NCBI GenBank assembly: GCA_029582155.1 | Contig: CM055911.1 | Coordinates: 28,184,014-28,248,013 of the forward strand | DNA: 64,000 nucleotides | Direction of reading: 5' to 3' | DNA from: Panopea generosa | Taxonomy: Eukaryota; Mollusca; Bivalvia; Adapedonta; Hiatellidae | Shown here: positions 12,331 to 23,545 of the stretch, in pieces | How the letters are laid out: the number at the start of each line of letters is the position of its first letter | Numbering within the stretch: the first letter of the stretch is position 1 | The notes under the pieces: generated by a model | Databases searched by the model: none | Seen by the model: the letters and a program-made list of their open reading frames with translations, nothing else | Told to the model about the DNA's origin: nothing | Position numbers and translations under genes: made by a program

Positions 12331-13814
12331 ATGGCTTTCGGGGCAGAAATAGTTGGGGCGATTATTTTGTGTGTATGTGGCGGTATATGGTTGTGGAGGA
12401 GAGGCAAGCAATCTATACCAGCAGGACTTAAACAAGTTCCGGGACCTTCAGGGTGGCCCCTATTGGGAAACCTACCTCAAATAGACACGACGAAAAGCCA
12501 CACATTATATATGGTTTATATGGAATACGGTGCTATATTTTTTTTTAGTTTTCCAGGTGATAAAATGGTGATGGTTAATGATGTCGAGCTGTTTAGAGAA
12601 GTTTCGTCCAAAATTGTAAATTGACCTCTCAATATTCAAGGACTTCTTTGCTACAACAACAGTGATATTGCATTATCGAGCTTTGCAGGAAACCAAACAG
12701 TGGTTAGAAAAATGTTTACGGATGCCATGCACGGAATTGGGAAAACCGGAACCAGTGTTGAAAAACTCAAAATTGAAGAAACAGCACGATTTGTTGGTAA
12801 TTTACCGATTAAACCCGATATTTACTTTGATACAATCGTTAGTGATTCTGTTGCAAGACAGTTTGCAATGGCTTTAACTGGTGCGGAATCGAACATAACA
12901 CAGACTCTGGCTATTCTTGACTACACAACGGAAGTAGCAAAACTTTTCGAGGGCGGGCTGGCTTTTGCGTTGACAGCGTTTCCGTGGCTACGATATGTAC
13001 CGAGTAAATTTAAGCGTGTATGTGATTCGAATGATCAAGCTATGAAATCAATGGTAAACTTATTAATAGATGAGGCGTCCAAGAATGAGGATGGACTAGG
13101 CGTTATAAAAAGCTTTTTGCAGTACCAAGAGAAAAACAACAACAGAGAGGGTCGGTGCTTATTACAGACGATAACATTTATGGATGTATAACAAACGTAA
13201 TCAGTGCCGTTTATTGGTCTCAGAAGTCAACTACTCATAACAATTCTTTGCATCCAGATGCGCAAAATAAGATACACGTGGAGATGGACGTTGTTTGCAA
13301 AGACGGCCCACCAACTAGCAAAACGATGTCACGCCTGCCATATTTCGAGTCTACTATTCTGGAATCCAGGAGATACAATAGTCTCGTAACCACAACCATA
13401 CCGCATTTTTCCGCAGACGACGTCACTGTTGGGGATTTCCACATTCCTGGGAGTTCTTCCGTATTCGGCAATATCTGGAATATCCATCACGATGAGAGTA
13501 TATGGGGCGATCCTTGGGTGTTTCGTCCAGAAAGATGGTTAGCTGGGACAGGCGAGATTTTTCCATCTTCTCACCAACTTCGAACATCTTTGCTATCATT
13601 TGGGACAGGAATCCGTTACTGTGAAGGAAAGGATTTCGCAACTGAAACGCTGTACTATCGTTATATGTCAACCTTGCTGTACGATGTGAGGTTGTTACCA
13701 CCAGCAAAAAGACAATTGCCGAACAATGACACGAGAACATTTAAATTCGGCGCAGCATTGTTCGTGCCTGAATTCAGTTGTCGTGTTGAACGGAAGGACA
13801 ACAAAATCACGTGA
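12331..13814 (+). pseudogene. Cytochrome P450, CYP2-clan-like, intronless and disrupted
   Basis: Membrane-bound haem monooxygenases of this clan oxidise steroids, fatty acids or xenobiotics at the endoplasmic reticulum using NADPH-P450 reductase. The start ATG (12331) has a good context (ACAAATGGC) and opens a membrane anchor (residues 7-22). The proline hinge PGPSGWPLLGN follows at residues 37-47. Further on come the K-helix ESRR (13362-13373), FRPERW (13521-13538) and the haem loop FGTGIRYCEG with its cysteine codon at 13620-13622. The span of ~494 codons is a normal full length without introns. An in-frame TGA at 12622-12624 stands where the clan usually has the Arg of an RP pair, consistent with CGA to TGA. 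A frameshift at about 13145-13160 separates the middle from the last third. The I-helix (about 13165-13230) lacks a readable AGxDTT-type motif and may hide another indel. Young pseudogene, null allele or sequence error. Confidence 0.85.
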
Positions 13815-13848
13815 TGTATGTTATGCATTTTTCTTCAAAAAAGGATGA

Positions 13849-13854
13849 AATAAA
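13849..13854 (+). promoter_or_regulatory. Polyadenylation signal AATAAA after the P450
   Basis: AATAAA lies 35 bp past the P450 stop codon. No genomic A-tract follows it, so nothing supports a processed (retrocopied) origin despite the lack of introns. Confidence 0.5.
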
Positions 13855-13879
13855 TTTTATTTTATATGACTGATTAAAA

Positions 13880-14137
13880 AGTTAGCATCATTTAATGCCG
13901 TCGAGTGCTTAACCTTAACAGATGATCAGTTTACCTAGCCACTCTTTCCTTTGATCTTAGAAGGTTAACCGTTACTCGAGAAAGCTTATCTCCGCAAGTA
14001 ACTTATAACTTTCCCATTGGAATCAGCAGTGACTAATGAACGACAAAAAGACGCAATGTCGTATGTCAATCATCACGGCCCCACAATAGAAAGTCAGAAG
14101 CGCAATCGACTGAGCGAACCAGGTCCGGTCACATATT
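13880..14137 (-). repeat. tRNA-derived SINE, family C, copy 4, degraded head
   Basis: The minus-strand 3' part (GGTTAACC, TTATAAGTTACTTGCGG, GATGATTGACATACG) matches the copies at 5.1 and 7.05 kb. The tRNA-like head near 14085-14130 has lost a readable box B. Confidence 0.65.
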
Positions 14138-15109
14138 CTAGAAAAAGTAGGACGGCAGGTCTTATTTATAAAAAAAGCATTTTGGCGTGGTTCATCACCG
14201 ATTATTTATTCATTTCAGATGATTTGTACAGTACCCGTTTTATTAGATATTGCTGTATTAGAACATTCGAAATACTTCGTTGTCATTTTTAATGTGTCTG
14301 ATTACATTTTATGTGTGCTTCCCGCTGACTCTTTCAATACAGTAACGCGTGTTGCTGCGCTGTTGTTTATTTGTTTTTAGCTTGGTGGCATGATCGACCA
14401 AACCCTATTTAAGGGTTACTTATAAATTGACTGTGGCGTGCCATATTGAACCGTCATGGCCACGTGCTAAAAGAAACGGCGAATTATATGATTCAGTACA
14501 TAGATTGTGTCATTTAATGCTGGGACACGTTTAAATATATTTTCCACGCGTTGCTATAACATTTTTACTTTGTAATGTACGCAACAAGTAGAAAGAATAT
14601 AGCCTTAGACTAAACACAAACATATATTTGAATATGCCAACCACTATTTACTTCCGATAAACAGTTAGCTTTGCTGTAATGTCACATTCTATCAACTTAA
14701 TAGTCTAGATCATCGACGACGCTTGCTGTTTTAAAAGACAATTGTCTTTGAAAGATTTGATCGTGAGTATAAAGTATAGATATAAAGGAAGTCATAGTAC
14801 ATGTATTACAAAAGATTCACTTCAATTCAATGTAATTTTATTCCGACATAAACGACCAGTCAACACAATACAATAACATTTATGCAGACTTAACTCAAAC
14901 TCTCGATTAAATACAAAGTATTAAGTATCAAAATGTAAAAAAAATCAGTTATAAATAAACAAATACATAGATTACTATGTAATGTTTTTTTTTCAAACTG
15001 AAAGCGAGTTCTACATTCAGAATTTAATTTCGGTGTTTCTTTTATAAGGTGAAACCTAAAAAAAGGAAGTACTCTAAACTACCGTTTTATGGGAACCTAC
15101 AACCTGCAA
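14138..15109. other. Intergenic DNA between P450 and fucosyltransferase
   Basis: AT-rich, no gene or repeat recognised. The two disrupted genes converge on this interval (P450 on plus, fucosyltransferase on minus). Confidence 0.4.
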
Positions 15110-15115
15110 TTTATT
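15110..15115 (-). promoter_or_regulatory. Polyadenylation signal AATAAA after the fucosyltransferase
   Basis: Minus-strand AATAAA about 135 bp downstream of the last stop of the fucosyltransferase frame; a plausible transcript end. Confidence 0.4.
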
Positions 15116-15249
15116 TGGTTCCCAAATCGCGGTTGTCTTTACACTTTCTTTTATAAAGAATATATTCAATATACCGTTTCACACAAATATTGGATCTTAA
15201 TGCCATACGAAAAAGTCTAACTTGTACAAACCAAAACTAACATAGTCAT

Positions 15250-16206
15250 TCATTCTGATTGCCACCTCCGTTTTAGCCACGCCCCCATCCATCTAAACGA
15301 ACCGCTTGTGATGATGGTATGATTGCATATTGCCATCAATGCCAGGTCCATACCAGGACCGTAATCACTTGATGATGAAAACGGACTGAAGTAAACATTC
15401 TCCGCCTCAATGTTTGTTTTACACCACTTTATATCGTTGCTCAGGTATATGAAATTAGTTGTTTCAATATTTTCATATTTATTTTTGAAATATGTCATAG
15501 ATCTATTCAGGTACGATGGGCCAACTACCGCGTATACTAGCCTCACGTTCTCAGATTTTAAGAAATCACCACGACGGACGTGAACACACACATTTATGTC
15601 TTTATTTAGCATTTGAGATGTAAAGAAATATTGTACTTGGGTGAGAATTTCGGATTTAAACTGTTACTTTGATTTTAAAACCTTTGCTTTGGAATAAAAA
15701 TAGTTCCAGTTTTGAAAATATCCGTCAAATCTCCAATTTGCATCTGTGTCTAAATCGTTTACCGATGATACATATTCGTTTGTTTCTACTTTAAATTCTT
15801 TCCAACAAAACTTTGCTTTTGAAGCATCTATCTTCGAATAGGGCAATTCAAAAATGTCACCCAATACCATTTTAAAAGTCCACAATAACGGAGTGTAACA
15901 GTACTTATCAGCCGTCGCAAGAAGCATCAATAATTGAAACAACTGGTTACCCACTCGACCTTTCGGTTCCGAGAATTCCATAAAGTGATGGTGTTTGAAC
16001 TGTGCCGTGCTATTGTTCATTTTTGATGTATTTGTTCCCACACTGCAATTAGACGTCGTGGCATCAGAATATTCATAACGCTTTGGTGTGAAGTTTAAGT
16101 ACACATGCACTCCAATAGATGTCGCTATCAATGTAAATATCACAGCTGTGGTTTTCCTGTAAGCAGATAAAAAATATAAATACCGGACATAAAGTGTAAG
16201 TATCAC
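15250..16206 (-). pseudogene. GT11 alpha-1,2-fucosyltransferase-like, one in-frame stop
   Basis: GT11 enzymes are Golgi type II membrane proteins that move fucose from GDP-fucose to the 2-position of galactose on glycans. Numbering from the ATG at 16206, a membrane anchor spans about residues 19-38, GRVGNQLF 83-90, the donor-binding HVRRGDF 209-215, and the C-terminal ALMAICNHTIITSGSF block about 289-304. These are the family motifs in the right order. TAA at 15664-15666 (codon 181) interrupts the frame. The reading continues in the same frame to the next half with no shift, so this is a single nonsense change. The end (GAWLKRRWQSE) departs from the usual Gly-rich finish; a one-base shift would give GGGN, hinting at a second lesion. 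A 3' splice site (CTGCTTACAG, exon from 16156) inside the frame suggests the first 17 codons are intron. The length of ~318 codons is slightly short for the family. Confidence 0.85.
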
Positions 16207-18612
16207 AGCTGATATTCTCCTGTAAGTAGATAAAATATAAATACCGGACCTTAAGTGTAAGTTACACAGTTGCTGTTCTACTGTAAGTGAATAAAATATA
16301 AATACCGAACATTATGTGTAAGTATCACAGCTGCTGTTCTTCTGTAATTAGATAAAATATAAATAACGGACCTTAAGTGTAAGTATCACAGCTGATGTTC
16401 TCCTTTAAGGAGATAAAATATAAATACCGGACCTTAAGTGTAAGTATCATAGCTGTTGTTCTATAAGTGAATAAAATATAAATACCGGACATTAAGTGTA
16501 AGTATCACAGCTGCTGTTCTCCTGTAAGTGAATAAAATATAAATAATGGAGCTTAAGGGTAAGTATCACAGCTGCTGTTCTCCTGTAAGTGAATAAAATA
16601 TAAATAGCGGACCTTAAGTGTAAGTATCACAGCTGCTGTTCTTCTGCAAGTGAATAAAATTTAAATAATGGACATTAAGTGTAAGTATCACAGCTGCTGT
16701 TCTTCTGTCAGTGAGTAAAATATGAATACCGGAAATTAAGTGTAAGTATCACAGCTGCTGTTCTCCGGTAAGTGAATAAAATATAAAAACCGGACCTTAA
16801 GTGTAAGTATCACAGCTGTTGTTCTGTAAGTGAATAAAATATTAATACGGGACCTTAAGTGTAAGTATCACAGCTGCTGTTCTTCTGCAAGTGAATAAAA
16901 TTTAAATAATGGACATTAAGTGTAAGTATCACAGCTGCTGTTCTCCTGTCAGTGAGTAAAATATAAATACCGGAAATTAAGTGTAAGTATCACAGCTGCT
17001 GTTCTCCGGTAAGTGAATAAAATATAAAAACCGGACCTTAAGTGTAAGTATCACAGCTGTTGTTCTGTAAGTGAATAAAATATTAATACGGGACCTTAAG
17101 TGTAAGTATCACAGCTGTTGTTCTATAAGTGAATAAAATATAAATACCGGACATTTAGTTTAAGTATCACAGCTGTTTATTTCATGTCAGTGAATAAAAT
17201 ATAAATACCGGACATTAAGTGTAAGTATCACAGCTGCTGTTCTCTTGTAAGAAGATAAAATATAAATACCGGACCTTAAGTGTTAGTATCACAGCTGTTG
17301 TTCTGTAAGTGAATAAAATATAAATACCGGACCTTAAGTGTAAGTATCACAGCTGTTGTTTTGTAAGTGAATAAAATATTAATACCGCACTTTAAGTGTA
17401 AGTATCACAGCTGTTGTTCTGTAAGTGAATAAAATATAAATACCGGACATTTAGTGTAAGTATCACAGCTGTTGTTCTCCTGTAAGAAGATAAAATATAA
17501 ATACCGAACTTTTAGTGTAAGTATCAAAGCTGCTGTTCTCCTGTAAGGAGATAAAATATAAATACCGGACATTAAGTCTAAGTATCACAGCTGTTGTTCT
17601 GTCAGTGAATAAAATATATATACCGGACATTGAGTGTAAGTTTCAAAGCTGTTGTTCTGTAAGTGAATAAAATATAAATACCGGACCTTAAGTGTAAGTA
17701 TCACAGCTGCTGTTATCCTGTAAGTGAATAAAATATAAATACCGGACCTTAAGTGTAAGTATCACAGCTGCTGTTCTCCTGTAAGTGAATGAAATATAAA
17801 TACCAGACATTGATTGTAAGTATCACAGCTGTTTATCTCCTGTAAGTGATTAAAATATAAATACCGGAACTTAAGTGTAAGTATCACAGCTGCTGTCCTG
17901 TAAAGAGAAAAATATAAATACTGGATATTGAATGTAAGTATCACAGCTGTTGTTTTCCTGTAAGTAGTAAAATAAAGATATCACACCTTAAGTGTAAGTA
18001 TCACAGCTGTTTATCTCCTGTAAGAAGATGAAATATAACTACCGGACCTTAAGTTTAAGTATCACAGCTGTTGTTTTCCTGTAAGTGAATAAAATATAAA
18101 TACCGGACATTGAGTGTAAGTATCACAGCTGTTTATTTCATGCATGTGAATAAAATATAAATACCGGACATTAAGTGTAAATATCACAGCTTCTGTTTTC
18201 TTGTAAGTAGATAAATTATAAATACCCAACTTTTAGTGTAAATATCAAATCTGTTGTTTTCCTGTAAGTAGTTAAATATAAATACTGGACCTTAATTGTA
18301 AATATCTGATCTGCTGATCTCTTTTAAGTAGATACAATATAAATACCACACATTAAGTGTGAGTATAAAAGCTACTGTTCGCTTCTTAGTACATCAAATA
18401 TAAAATACCGAAGCTTAAGTGCAAGTATTACAGCTGCTGTTCACTTGTAAGTAGATCAAATATAAAATACCGATGCTTAAGTGCAAGTATTACAGCTGAT
18501 GTTCACTTGTAAGTAGATCAAATTAAACATCGGACCTTAAGTGCAAGTTTCACAGCTGCTGATCTTCTGTAAGTAGATAAAATAAAAATATCGGACCTTA
18601 AGTGTAATTAAC
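16131..18612 (+). repeat. ~61-bp minisatellite, about 40 units, derived from the fucosyltransferase 3' splice site
   Basis: The plus-strand unit reads TGTAAGTATCACAGCTG, CTGTTCTCCTGTAAGTGAA, TAAAATATAAATACCGGACC and TTAAG. On the minus strand it is TTTATTCACTTACAG followed by GAGAACAGCAGCTGTGATAC, that is a pyrimidine-rich acceptor plus the first ~28 bp of the fucosyltransferase exon. The gene itself has TCTGCTTACAG then GAAAACCACAGCTGTGATAT at the same place, and the first array unit overlaps the coding sequence at 16131-16193. Units near 18200-18612 are the most diverged. About eight are variants lacking the CTC(C/T) of CTCCTG. The array sits immediately 5' of the exon in gene orientation. 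Confidence 0.95.
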
Positions 18613-19299
18613 ATCAGTTTGGAAAGGGATATTCCTCACCAGGCAGCAGAGCTACGAGAGCATCCCATCAGAAAGAAAATGAAGTGTGTGTATATCTGAT
18701 AGAATGTCAAGATAAAACCCTCCCTGTAATATGTAAAATATCCCCACACGAGAATAATGAAGTGTTCGGTGGACAAAATTAAATAAAATTGAACAAAATA
18801 CAAAAATAGGGTGTTCCGTTAGGGGCCATCATGGCATATGTATTATTTTAAGGAAAGCCGAAACAACGAAACTATGATTGTGAAAATCAAAATAACGAAA
18901 CAACAATGGTGAAAATAGAACAGAATAGAATTGTACATAAGAATTAATTTCTGGAATATTCAACGAAACCCGGCCAATTTTAAGAAGATTTCCAATTTAA
19001 ACAGAACGGATTGTCAAATCAATGTCAATTCTACAGCCTCGAATTGAAATTTTTCTATTTTTCTTTTTCATAGAGAGTACAATTATCTCAAACAAGAGAT
19101 GCATATTCTAAGATTGGTATTAATGCATTAACAGTGGGTTGTTTAAGTTTAAATTTCAACATTCTCATCGAGCCTAAAGCTTCAGGAGCAGAGGAAAGCA
19201 TTTGAGTTATATGTTCATGCCATAAACCGTCCTAAGTGTTACACCTAGATGTTTGTGATTTGCTACAAAATTTAAATAAGTACATTCAAAAATAAGTTA
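18613..19299. other. Intergenic DNA
   Basis: No gene seen. It would contain any upstream fucosyltransferase exon, but none could be recognised. Confidence 0.35.
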
Positions 19300-20078
19300 T
19301 GCTCTATTTCAATTAATAAGGGATAAATAAAACATGACTTTTTACAGTTTTATTTGGGTTAAACTGAACTAGCTATTGTTTTGACCATTTAGAAATTAAA
19401 TTTAAGTCATTATTTAGTATGCTTTCCATTAAATTGATATTATTTCTTGAATGAGCTAATGAACTATCAGCTGCAAATAATCTTGCAGTAATTAACATTG
19501 ATTCAGCAATATCATTGACATAAACTAGAAATAGTAAAGAACCAAGGATAAAGCCTTGTTGAACCCCAGCCCTTAAGGATTTTGTATCAGAAGATAAAGA
19601 TCCAAGAAATACCCATTTGTGCCTGTTTTTAAGATGATTTGATTGGATTTCCTGATATTCCATATTCTCGAAGTTTGAATATCCACCACATGCTCTATTT
19701 CAATTAATAAGGGATAAATAAAACATGACTTTTTACATTTTTATTTGGATTAAACTGAACTAGCTATTGTTTTGACCATTTAGAAATTAAATTTAAGTCA
19801 TTATTTAGTATGCTTTCCGTTAAATTGATATTATTTCTTGAATGAGCTAATGAACTATCAGCTGCAAATAATCTTGCAGTAATTAACATTGATTCAGCAA
19901 TATCATTGACATAAACTAGAAATAGTAAAGAACCAAGGATAAAGCCCTGTTGAACCCCAGTCCTTAAGGATTTTGTATCAGAAAATAAAGATCCAACAAA
20001 TACCCATTTGTGCCTGTTTTTAAGATGATTTGATTGGATTTCCTGATATTCCATATTCCCGAAGTTTGAATATCCACC
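19300..20078 (+). repeat. 391-bp tandem duplication within the LINE
   Basis: TGCTCTATTTCAATTAATAA at 19300 recurs at 19691, and the two ~387-bp copies differ at only about ten positions over the coding part. Both share the FAAD change, so the duplication is more recent than the death of the element. Confidence 0.9.
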
Positions 20079-21640
20079 CTTTATGCCAGGTTCTGTCAAA
20101 TGCTTTTGATATGTCACAAAAACAATGCATGTAAATTCCGTTTCATCAAAAGCTTTACATACTTAGTTATGAATATCAATCAGTTGAAAAAAACAGTAAA
20201 AATGTCCCAGTAAATCCCAAGATTGATTTTGATAAATTAGTCATTAAAATGTAAACAGTTATATAAATATTTAATAACAATACGCTCCATTACTTTACTA
20301 ACACGACTTATTAAAGAAATGTGTTTATAATTTGTCTCCTTTTTTAAAAAGTGGCATACATGATTAGTTTCCAACATGAAGGATATGAACATTCTAAAAA
20401 AAAATATTCAATGGTTTACATAATGTTTTAGATGTTTCTTTAACATACGATGACTAATTTCATCAGGATCACTAGCCTTATTTGCCATTAAAATCGATAA
20501 GATGTCGGTTATATCTTGTTCTGTTATATCAGTATTATCTATAACTGAATCTGATTTTATATTGAAATCTCGTAGACTAGATTTTGAATCTCCAACAGAC
20601 TCGAAATAAGTGTTTAGAGTATTAGCCTTTTCCACGTCTGATATTGAATAAGTTTGAATACAATCTTAGGAGGTATTCTGTCACATTATTTTAAACTATC
20701 TTTCACCAGCAATTTAAAATCATTAAATCTGTATTCTATATTGTAAAAAAGATATCTCTTTTGCATATTCTTTGATATTATTCACTTTGCTTCTAATTCA
20801 TTTGAAAATGTTCCAATCTGACAGTTTTTTAAGTGCGAATAGCTTAATGATTTTTTCCAATTGTTTGTCTCTTTGTCTCGTCATTCGAAGAATTTTAGAA
20901 TTATAGCATGGTTTATCATTAAGTAAACTTACTATAAATATTGGAATTAGCTAAATTAAGAAATTTGGAAATAATGTTGTTGCAGGCTATATCAATCAAA
21001 AACTATACAGAAATGTCTAATCTGTCATTCGTATTTAATCATTCAGTTTTTTTAAAATCACCTTGTTTGTAATTCCATACTCTTCTTTTATATGGAATGA
21101 AAGAATTGAAAACAATATTTATATGTACAAATGTAACATAATTGCCACTAATACCATTGTCAGTTTAATTATGACAGAATCATACGTTGTAACAATATTT
21201 GAGATTACAATAGGATCAATAAGTGTTTGAGAAAAGTCAGTTACACGAGTAGGCTCTTTCATAATATTTTTCGTGTTATTTAATTCAAGGATTTTGCAAA
21301 ATGAAGTCATAAATTGAGCTGAGTACCACTAGTATAAACATTTTTCCTTTTCAGTCGTCTTTTCAATACATATATTTACCTTAACCCAAAGTTCTGCAGT
21401 ATAGTGTGGAGGACGGTACTAGCGTGTGCATAAATATAAAGATTGGTATTTATCTTTAATTCCAATCCATAAAGATTCTGTGAGTTAAGTCTTTAATACA
21501 GTCATTCTTTTCGGTCTTAAATAAAAAACACATAATCCACCAGCATGTTTAGTAATATTCAGTAATATAGGCCACAGGTCCTAAATACAATAAACATATA
21601 CATTTTTTAAACTAACAATGGAGCGACAACCAAGTAGAAT
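19300..21640 (-). pseudogene. CR1-like LINE remnant (endonuclease to reverse transcriptase)
   Basis: Read on the minus strand, an endonuclease portion at about 21600-21120 includes SLWIGIK, YRPPHYTAELW and EPTRVTDFSQTLIDPIVISN with several stops. A linker at 20635-20408 contains ITEQDITDILSILMANKASDPDEIS, the usual sequence ahead of the reverse transcriptase in CR1/jockey-type elements. The catalytic part follows in two tandem copies (20117-19764 and 19663-19373) with GVQQGFILGSLLFLVYVNDI. The expected FADD is FAAD in both copies, so the first catalytic aspartate is lost. Many frameshifts and stops make it inactive. Assignment to the CR1/jockey group is by motif recall. Confidence 0.8.
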
Positions 21641-21759
21641 GGAACAAAAAAATTAAAAACATAAAGTAACTTTAAATAAGTATTTGTTAGATTACATTTA
21701 TAGAGTTATGTTTTCTTCCAGTATTCTTTAATCAAAAGCATTTAACAAGTACTTTGAGA

Positions 21760-21990
21760 TAGAGGTAATATCATGTTTGTCTAATGAGGACATTGTATAA
21801 AATAGATTGTAAATCCAAACTTAGATATGATTCAATATTAAAAAATGACTCGAAATGTTTGTAATGAGAAGCTTTTGATGTACTATGTATATCTTCTTGC
21901 CATTTCTGTAAATAACAATTACTGATGCGATGTTTAGATATATTTAGGAACATTGCATCATCACCAACATCATGGGATATCCACACATAT
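21760..21990 (-). pseudogene. Possible C-terminal fragment of another retrotransposon ORF
   Basis: The minus-strand frame (71 codons from 21986) has CYLQKWQEDIHSTSKASHY, then FNIESYLSLDLQSILYN. This resembles a region found after the reverse transcriptase in some molluscan LINE proteins. The similarity is recalled, not computed. Confidence 0.35.
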
Positions 21991-22119
21991 CTAAATCCAT
22001 ACTTAATAAAAGATCCATGGGCCTAAACGGTCACCTGATTATCCAAGAAACATTCACATCAATATATTCAATTATAAAAGATAACGTGTTGTGTTTTTTT
22101 TCAATTTCTCTTAAAAATT

Positions 22120-22515
22120 TAGTAAAGTAGGCCACACCGAGGCTCCGCCCCCAGGGCTAAACCATGAGACCCAGGGACATGCAACTCATAATTTTTATAC
22201 AGGACTTATATACGTCCATAATCATGCTCAGCAATTGCTTCCCAGTGCTTCTTATATTAAGAAGAAGAATTTTAAAATTTACCTTTAATTTGACAGTTTT
22301 GGTCCCGCCCCCAAGGTCCCAGGTTGGTGGGGACCATGCGATTCACAATTTTGATTCATCCTTAGGAAGCAAAGCTGCATACAACATTTTATTACGATTG
22401 AACTTACGGGTTTTGAGAAGAAGTCGAAAATGTCAATTGTTACGGACGCACGACGCACTACGGACGGCAACGGACAAAAGGCAATTGCAAAATGACCCTT
22501 GAGACAAAGGTGACC
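22120..22515 (+). repeat. Bivalve-type dispersed repeat (GACGGACGCAC ending)
   Basis: GAGGCTCCGCCCCCAGGGC at about 22139 and GGTCCCGCCCCCAAGGTCC at 22301 introduce two related blocks. The end reads GGACGCACGACGCACTACGG, ACGGACAAAAGGCAATTGC. This layout (repeated 'cgcccc..gg' phrases, then ACGGACG runs) is common among dispersed elements of bivalve genomes. The frames here are not genes. Confidence 0.5.
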
Positions 22516-22845
22516 TAAAAAGCATATTTTTAATTGACCCTGCCCATGTTTTTTTGCCAATTTCGTCTTATCTCTTCAATATAGCATTGGTTACCTGTAA
22601 TCCTCAATGTGCGTTAACTTCAGCCAATATTTAATATAGTTCGTCATAAAAGACGTACGAATGGGAAACCTTAAAACACCAAAGCAAAAACATTTCACAA
22701 GCGTCTGCTATACATATAAGTGGTATATAACAATATCACAACTACCACGAGCTATTTGTTTTTTAAAACTGGTGACCTATAGTATTTTTTTTCAATTTCA
22801 TTTTATCTCATTAAATATAATGTTTTATATGATGTGTGCATCAAT

Positions 22846-22904
22846 ACAAACACACACACACCAATACACACAATTCTACACAAACACAGCTACACACAGA
22901 ACTA
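22846..22904 (+). repeat. Left remnant of the CACAGCTACACA array
   Basis: AAACACACACACACCAATAC, then ACACAAACACAGCTACACAC, ends in ...AACTA at 22904. This is the same low-complexity text as the long array starting at 26247, and it stops exactly where the TIR element begins. Confidence 0.75.
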
Positions 22905-22914
22905 CACAGGTAAT

Positions 22915-23545
22915 GATGCCACGTATGTTTAACATATGTTTTGTTGAACATATGTTAAACATGCGTTTTGGTTAATATACGTTTCAAAACATACATTTTA
23001 CATACGTAAAGAAACATATGATAATCAGAAACGTACGTTAAACATATTTTTACTGAAACATATGTTAAACGCATGTTAAACGTACGTTTGTCATACGTGA
23101 TTCAATTCATATGTTTAACATACGTTAAAATGAATGTATAATTACTGCGCTAAAATGCTCCACAGCAAATGGCACTCACTATTTTTGGAAATATCACTCG
23201 CAGAGCCAGAGGCAGGGTACAATTTAAGTACGAGAATCATAAATACATGTCTGACAATCAAAAACATAGTAAAGCATACGTTTACATCAACATATGTTAA
23301 ACGCATGTGAAACATACGTTTACCATATGCGTTTCGATTCATACGTTAAAAATATGTTAAAAATCCTATAAAGTTATTGCGCTAAAATCTCCAACAACAC
23401 TGAGGATATACTGTTTTAGGGAATAACACAAGAACAGGCAGAGGCTAATTTAAAAAAAATTCATGTTACATATTATTCATATATGTTAACAAAACCATAT
23501 TTAAACATATGTGTGTGATACATATGTTCAATCCAAATAATTTAA
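22915..23545. repeat. Left subterminal dyad array of the TIR element
   Basis: Dense copies of AACATATGTT, AACGTACGTT, AACATACGTT and AACGCATGTT (each wholly or nearly palindromic). A ~235-bp unit is duplicated: CAATTCATATG...TTACTGCGCTAAAAT...CAGAGGCAGG at 23105-23215 and CGATTCATACG...TTATTGCGCTAAAAT...CAGGCAGAGGC at 23335-23442. Confidence 0.8.

Noticed and set aside
12622-12624. TGA in the P450 as selenocysteine
   Set aside because: P450s are not selenoproteins and the position matches a conserved Arg; a second lesion (frameshift) is present.
16131-18612. CRISPR-like array
   Set aside because: Units are whole-length tandem copies of ~61 bp without unique spacers, in an animal genome.
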